Positions 59,839 through 64,000 of a stretch of 64,000 bases of DNA are shown here, one piece after another (the first letter of the stretch is position 1; every line of letters starts with the position of its first letter). Origin of the DNA: Caenorhabditis elegans (taxonomy: Eukaryota; Nematoda; Chromadorea; Rhabditida; Rhabditidae); the NCBI RefSeq assembly GCF_000002985.6, contig NC_003281.10:8246001-8310000 (forward strand). Reading direction: 5' to 3'. A program made the translations under genes and the position numbers. The notes beneath the pieces were generated by a model, which made no database searches, was not told where the DNA came from, and was given only the letters and a program-made list of their open reading frames with translations.

Positions 59839-61421
59839 TCAATTGTTAAAGTTGATAGAAATCGTTCGAGTTGGGGTATACTTTTCACATTGAATCGAAC
59901 TGGCTTCAAGCATCTCGAGAATTTTTAATTCTTTTGTTGTTGTCGGCGAGTTCCAGTGCCAAATTTTCGATATTTTCAAATTCAAAATCTTCTCCAAACA
60001 GTGACTACAATCGGGAAAACTTGAGGTGTATATGATACAATCCATTCCGTTGTGGGATTTATTTTCCAATTTTTGAAGTGCAACTGATATTCCACAGTTG
60101 CATACATTGGAATTTGACGGAAGAAGCTCTGCAATAACATGAATTAATATTATTTAAACATTTTTATAATTCTACAGTACCTCCTGCGTATCCAGACACA
60201 ATTTGGTAGTGTTCTTGATCTACGATGTAGCATCCATCGGGTCGTTTTACTGTACTCATTTCACTCAGCATTCTTGCCATATACATGTGATGTTGATGCC
60301 ATGTTATATAATCGAGTCGTTTACCGGTTGGACCGAGGTTTGATTCCAAATTGGCCTGTAAATTTGAAGAAAAATTTGAATTTGAAATTTGAAGAATTAG
60401 AATCAGATCGATAATGTCTTGAAATTCATTTAGGGAACGATTTTTGTTTTTTGATTATGTGTTCAAATATTGATTGAATTTTTCAAAATAATATCTATAT
60501 TTGTTTTCTTGGGCATAATTATGCAACTTTTTTCGAACGAGGACCGAGAAAAAATGCGAAAAATCGGTGTTTGCACACAATACACCGCATTTTACGACAT
60601 TTTGTACTTGCTTTGTTTTCTTGTGTTTTTCACCGATTTTTCCCGTGATTTCTTATTAAAACTGATAAATAAATATTTTTGTTAATGCTAAAATAATTTC
60701 CAGATGAAAAAATTGTGAATTCAGTCGGCAAGTAGCGGTAAAAGTGGTCAATGTAATATGATGGATTACGGGAATAAAAAACCCAAACTTTTTCCCAAAC
60801 ATGACACATATGCTGTTTAGATGCTAAAAGTACCTGATTATCATAACGAGACCGCTGAAAAAGTTTTGAGATTTTCAAAATTCAACTTTTTTTGTGAAAA
60901 AGTCGAGATTTTGGCACAAAATGTTGAATTATGAAAATCTCAAAACTTTTTCAGCGGTCTCGTTATGAAAATCAGGTACTTTTAGCATCCAAACAGCATA
61001 TGTATCATGTTTGGGAAAAAGTTTGGGTTTTTTATTCCCGTAATCCATCATATTACAGTGACCACTTTTACCGCTACTTGCCGACTGAATTCACAATTTT
61101 TTCACTTGGAAATTGTTTTAGCATCTGCAAAAAATATTTATTTATTAGTTTTGATAAGAAAAAACGGAAAAAATCGGTGAAAAACGAAAGAAAACACGCA
61201 GAAAACAAAGCAAGATAAATGGCCGCTGAAATTTGTCGGGGACTCGGTCATGGCCTAGAAACCTTTTTGCCTCGTCCCTCGTTCGAAAAAAGTTGCAGCA
61301 TAAAGGAAAAATAAAAGTCGAGTGAAACAATTTCTAATAAATAATACAACAAATATATAATTACCTCTGCAGAAACACTCGGCAACTCGTATCTCACTGT
61401 CGGCGACTCAACATTTGACAT
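59839..61421 (-). CDS. dCMP-deaminase-like protein lacking catalytic residues (pseudoenzyme)
   Basis: Minus-strand exons 61421-61365, 60355-60181 and 60128-59839 encode 173 aa, close to deoxycytidylate deaminase (~178). The fold order matches: DYITWHQHHMYMARMLSE aligns with the first helix (DYLEWPEYFMAVAFLSAQ in human DCTD), CYIVDQEHYQIVSGYAGG with the strand pair ahead of the active site, SFPDCSHCLEKIL with the PCxxC zinc site, and KISKIWHW ... CEKYTP with the C-terminal end. The zinc cysteines are kept (C118, C121). The HxE motif that supplies a zinc ligand and the proton-shuttling Glu is Asn-Cys-Gly (88-90). Deamination is therefore unlikely; a regulatory or structural role is inferred. 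Intron 1 holds a large fold-back repeat. Confidence 0.8.
60517..61303. repeat. Fold-back element of about 790 bp in intron 1 of the deaminase-like gene
   Basis: Two arms of about 375 bp (60517-60893 and 60930-61303) are near-identical inverted copies separated by about 35 bp. The inner ends share AAAATCTCAAAACTTTTTCA and the following GCGGTCTCGTTATGA; the outer ends share TGCAACTTTTTTCGAACGAG. Because of the symmetry, the same spurious ORF (KISKLFQRSRY) appears on both strands. Transcribed, it would make a long hairpin RNA. Confidence 0.85.
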
Positions 61422-61657
61422 TTTATGTGTAATCTGAAAAATTAATTTCAAAATAAATATTGAAGAGAAAATGTTTTAACTTATAATTTTAAATCGTAAA
61501 AAACTCCGCCATTTTTCTCACACAACGACGCTCCGAAATAACGCGGCCGAATTTTTGTGAAACTTCGGCCACGTTTTGTGTAATCCTCTCGGGAAATAAA
61601 TATTGTTAATTTCTTTTCGAAAAAAACTTATTTATTTAATACTTTTAATTATTTAAA
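61422..61657. promoter_or_regulatory. Divergent promoter between deaminase-like and GEMIN8-like genes
   Basis: 236 bp with a splice acceptor for the minus-strand gene (AATTTTTCAG near 61434) and a small GC-rich inverted pair GCGGCCGAA / TTCGGCCAC near 61541-61573. Confidence 0.5.
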
Positions 61658-62409
61658 ATGAATAATTTTCTGAAACACAATGATTGGGCAAGAGATCCTG
61701 CATTCAATCATTTCTGGAGACACTATGACTTTTCGAATCAATGGATAAAGCAACATACAGATGCATCACGTCAAGGTAATTGGTTAGCTTCTGTTCTTAA
61801 AATGTTGTATATTTTCAGTTCAAATGCAAATGGTCCAGAGAGATAATCTTTCGACTGAACAATGTTTTAGTGACTCTGAAGAGCCGGAAGTGATCGAAAG
61901 ACTTTCTCGGTGTGAAATATATAGTGAAATTGAGAATGAAGAATCAGATATTGAAGAAATGAGTGAAGAGATGAAAGCATTTTTTGCAAAAACACAAGAA
62001 CATCGTCAAAAGTGTAAGTTTAATCGGAATTAGACGAATATTTGTTTTAAATAACTTTGTTTATTTCAGTAAAAGAACAAAGAGCGGCAGAAAAACGGAA
62101 AGAAGGGCAATCAAGTTCAAAAAGTCAAGAGGAATACGTTAACGTTGATAAAAGTAAGAAAATTGGTTTATTTAACGGTTTGATAAATTTTAATGGGCAT
62201 TTTTAGTTAGTATACGTGGGCGTATAGAGCAATCAACGGATCACCGAAACGCCAGCGCCGAATTCATAGCAAAAAGAGAGAAAGCGAAAAAAGATTACGG
62301 AGAATCAGCGACAAAGATTCTAGCAATGGAAAGTACATTGGCAATGAAGTTTGAATCCGAATATTCACAAAATCCTCAGCTCTGGCCTAATATTCCATTC
62401 AGATTTTGA
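61658..62409 (+). CDS. GEMIN8-like SMN-complex protein
   Basis: Exons 61658-61775, 61819-62013, 62070-62153 and 62207-62409 encode 199 aa. Four blocks match vertebrate GEMIN8 in order: an aromatic N-terminal block FWRHYDFSNQWIKQH (residues 19-33; human YWQHYHQAMAWMQSH), an acidic helix EEMSEEMKAFFAKTQEHRQK (85-104; human EITEELRQYFAETERHRE), YVNVD (127-131), and the C-terminal block KKDYGESATKILAMESTL (160-177) ending LWPNIPFRF (human YWPVIPLKF). GEMIN8 links GEMIN6/7 to SMN in the cytoplasmic complex that loads Sm rings on snRNAs. The RPA43-like gene starts 140 bp downstream and is probably in the same operon. Confidence 0.8.
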
Positions 62410-62530
62410 CTATTCTTTATATGAAGCTAAAAGCATTTTTCGTGTCTACTGTATTTGTTTTTATGCACTGGTTTTCGAGCCGAAAATGTTTACCTGTTTC
62501 GTTAATTATTTCATATCAAATGTTTACCAA

Positions 62531-62538
62531 TCTTTACA
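62531..62538 (+). promoter_or_regulatory. Probable SL2-type trans-splice acceptor of the RPA43-like gene
   Basis: TCTTTACAG ends at 62538, 129 nt after the GEMIN8-like stop codon and 11 nt ahead of the downstream ATG. This is normal spacing for C. elegans operons. Confidence 0.55.
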
Positions 62539-62549
62539 GAATTGTAAAA

Positions 62550-63675
62550 ATGGGAAAGAAAAAGTTTATCGAGAACGAGGATGGAACTACAGAAGTCCAG
62601 GAAACAGAAAGTGAAGCACCAAAGGATAAAAAGGAGAAGAAAGAATATCGATTGAGAACTCTTGGAGCAAACATTAAAACATCAAAGAAAAGTTTCAAAG
62701 AACAATTTTTCATGAATTATGAAGATGGACTCAAACTAATCAAAAAGATGCGCGGAAAGGGAAAAGGAGGTCAACTCGTTCAAAAAGTGATGCCACGTCA
62801 TATCTCCTTACCTTATCACATGTCTGGAAAAGCTGCAATGGAAGAAGCATGTGATTGGATTGCTCAAAATACTGTCGGAAAGTATAGAAAAGAGTAAGTT
62901 GATGAGTTAAAATATACAAAGAGTGTTAATTTTTAATTTTTATTCGTTATTCTCAAGAAAAACATTTTTTTGTATAATGATATGAATGCTGAAAACTGAA
63001 TAACGATTTTATAATTCACAACGAATATTTATTTTTGATTTCAGATACAAAGGAATCGTCGTAGCCGTTGGAAGTGTCGATCTTGCATCTGCGCCACGTG
63101 TCATTTCCGACCAATATGCTTTCCATACCGATGTTGCAATTAATCAAATTGTTTTCATGTAAGATTTTGAATTTTCATAGGGAATTCATTTATTTTTAGA
63201 CTATCAAAAATGATTCTCGTAATTTCAATAGTTTTGAATTAATTTCCAGCCCAAAAATCGGAGATCAATACGAAGCAAAAGTGAAATATGTGCAAGAAGG
63301 TCTTATGGTCGGTGTTGTCATGGATATGATCACAATTCACATTAAGCAGAATGACAAGACTTCAGGTAAATGAAAATTAGACTATTTGAAAACGGAGAAA
63401 TTTTCAGAAGATCAAGTTGCAATTGATGACAAGATTCTAGTGAAATACAGCGGAATCCGAATCAAAAGTTCATTATGTCACTTGAAAGGAGAATATGTGA
63501 AAATGATTGAAAAGTGGGTTCACATTGAAGATTATTATTATTAAAAACTAATATTTTATTTTTCAGAGCCGAAATAAAAGAAGAAGAAGAAGTAGAAGAT
63601 GAAGCCGATGAAGAAACGGATGTGAAGGAAAAAGTAAAAGAAGAAGAAGATGAAGATGAAGACATGGAAGAATAA
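62550..63675 (+). CDS. RPA43-like RNA polymerase I subunit
   Basis: Exons 62550-62893, 63045-63158, 63250-63365, 63408-63513 and 63567-63675 encode 262 aa. After a Lys/Glu-rich N terminus, the core has RHISLPYHMSGK, a helix, then YKGIVVAVGSVDLAS, DVAINQIVFIPKIGDQYEAKV and VGVVMDMITIHI. This matches the tip and OB parts of RPA43/POLR1F (HIALSPRYL, YDNIKVVGEL, EADFVIFCPEPGQKLMGIV, HIGCLVHG). RPA43 pairs with RPA14 to form the Pol I stalk that binds RRN3. The C terminus is an acidic Glu/Asp/Lys tail. An acceptor (CTTTACAG, ending 62538) sits 11 nt ahead of the ATG and 129 nt behind the upstream stop, as in worm operons. Confidence 0.78.
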
Positions 63676-64000
63676 TCTGTCTCTGATTGTTATTCATTAT
63701 TTGTTCTAGTAATTTTTGTTGATTTTTGTACTCTTTTTTACCTTTTTGTTATTTTTTCTGTTTTGGTTCTGACTTTATTTTTAATCTTTATGAACCTATC
63801 AAATTTATTGTCGTATTTTTTCTATAGTTGCTTCAGTTTTTTAATCTTCAAAGATACTTTGGCATTGTGCCAGCCGTTTTTGTTATTCGTCTACGGCTCT
63901 CTTTTCTTCAATTTTTATCCGAAAACGAAGAGACTGAGAGAAAAGTAGAAATCAAAACTTTGTGACAAGGATTTTCGTTCTTTATTCAATTTTTGATATT
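63676..64000 (+). other. 3' flank of the RPA43-like gene
   Basis: AT-rich, T-rich sequence up to the window end, no clear AATAAA and no gene start recognised. Confidence 0.4.

Noticed and set aside
60630-61218. Mirror-image ORFs (KISKLFQRSRY...) on both strands
   Set aside because: Produced by the fold-back repeat; no start, splice or conservation support.
1-64000. CRISPR arrays, prokaryotic operons, prophage or plasmid features
   Set aside because: The window is a nematode chromosome with spliced genes; no direct-repeat/spacer arrays or phage genes are present.

Overview
This window is nuclear DNA from a Caenorhabditis nematode. The genes and isoform lengths fit what I remember of the C. 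elegans chromosome III segment covered by cosmids C02F5, F09G8 and F10E9; that placement is from memory. Supporting signs are AT-rich non-coding DNA, many introns of 40-60 bp ending in TTTCAG, splice acceptors directly in front of start codons (trans-splice-like), close same-strand gene spacing typical of operons, and several small inverted-repeat elements. All introns were placed by hand from the sequence, and nearly every model closes in frame.

Layout. 1-1137: 3' part of a DRG2-type GTPase. 1351-2653: TM2-domain membrane protein, close behind it on the same strand. 2733-4162: two small, divergently transcribed, mutually similar unknown genes. 4636-7943: knl-1, the kinetochore scaffold (1010 aa). 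9275-11585: leucine-rich-repeat cilium protein of the CFAP410/C21orf2 family. 12345-19688: ncr-2, an NPC1-type sterol transporter, with the cuticle collagen gene col-91 nested antisense in its largest intron. 20062-21731: mrps-9, mitochondrial ribosomal protein S9. 21947-22354 (minus): a 100-aa protein that looks like a divergent roadblock/LC7 dynein light chain. 22666-24533: crn-7, DNase II family. 24780-26168 (minus): three small genes of unknown function, two of them 1 nt apart. 27008-29971 (minus): secreted protein with two von Willebrand A domains and a C-type lectin domain. 33108-59571: mig-10 (Lamellipodin/RIAM family), spread over 26 kb with three possible 5' starts giving 779, 667 and 650 aa proteins. 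59839-61421 (minus): dCMP-deaminase-like protein with a destroyed active site and a large fold-back repeat in an intron. 61658-62409: a GEMIN8-like gene. 62550-63675: an RPA43-like RNA polymerase I subunit, 140 bp downstream of it.

The genes do not form one pathway. They cover housekeeping work (GTPase, mitochondrial and RNA polymerase I subunits, snRNP assembly), chromosome segregation, cilia, sterol transport, cuticle, apoptotic DNA clearance and axon guidance. The less expected results are the GEMIN8-like gene, the dCMP-deaminase pseudoenzyme, the roadblock-like gene, two probable GC-AG introns (one at a near-perfect GCAAGT donor), the two ORFs separated by 1 nt, and the fold-back element of about 790 bp.
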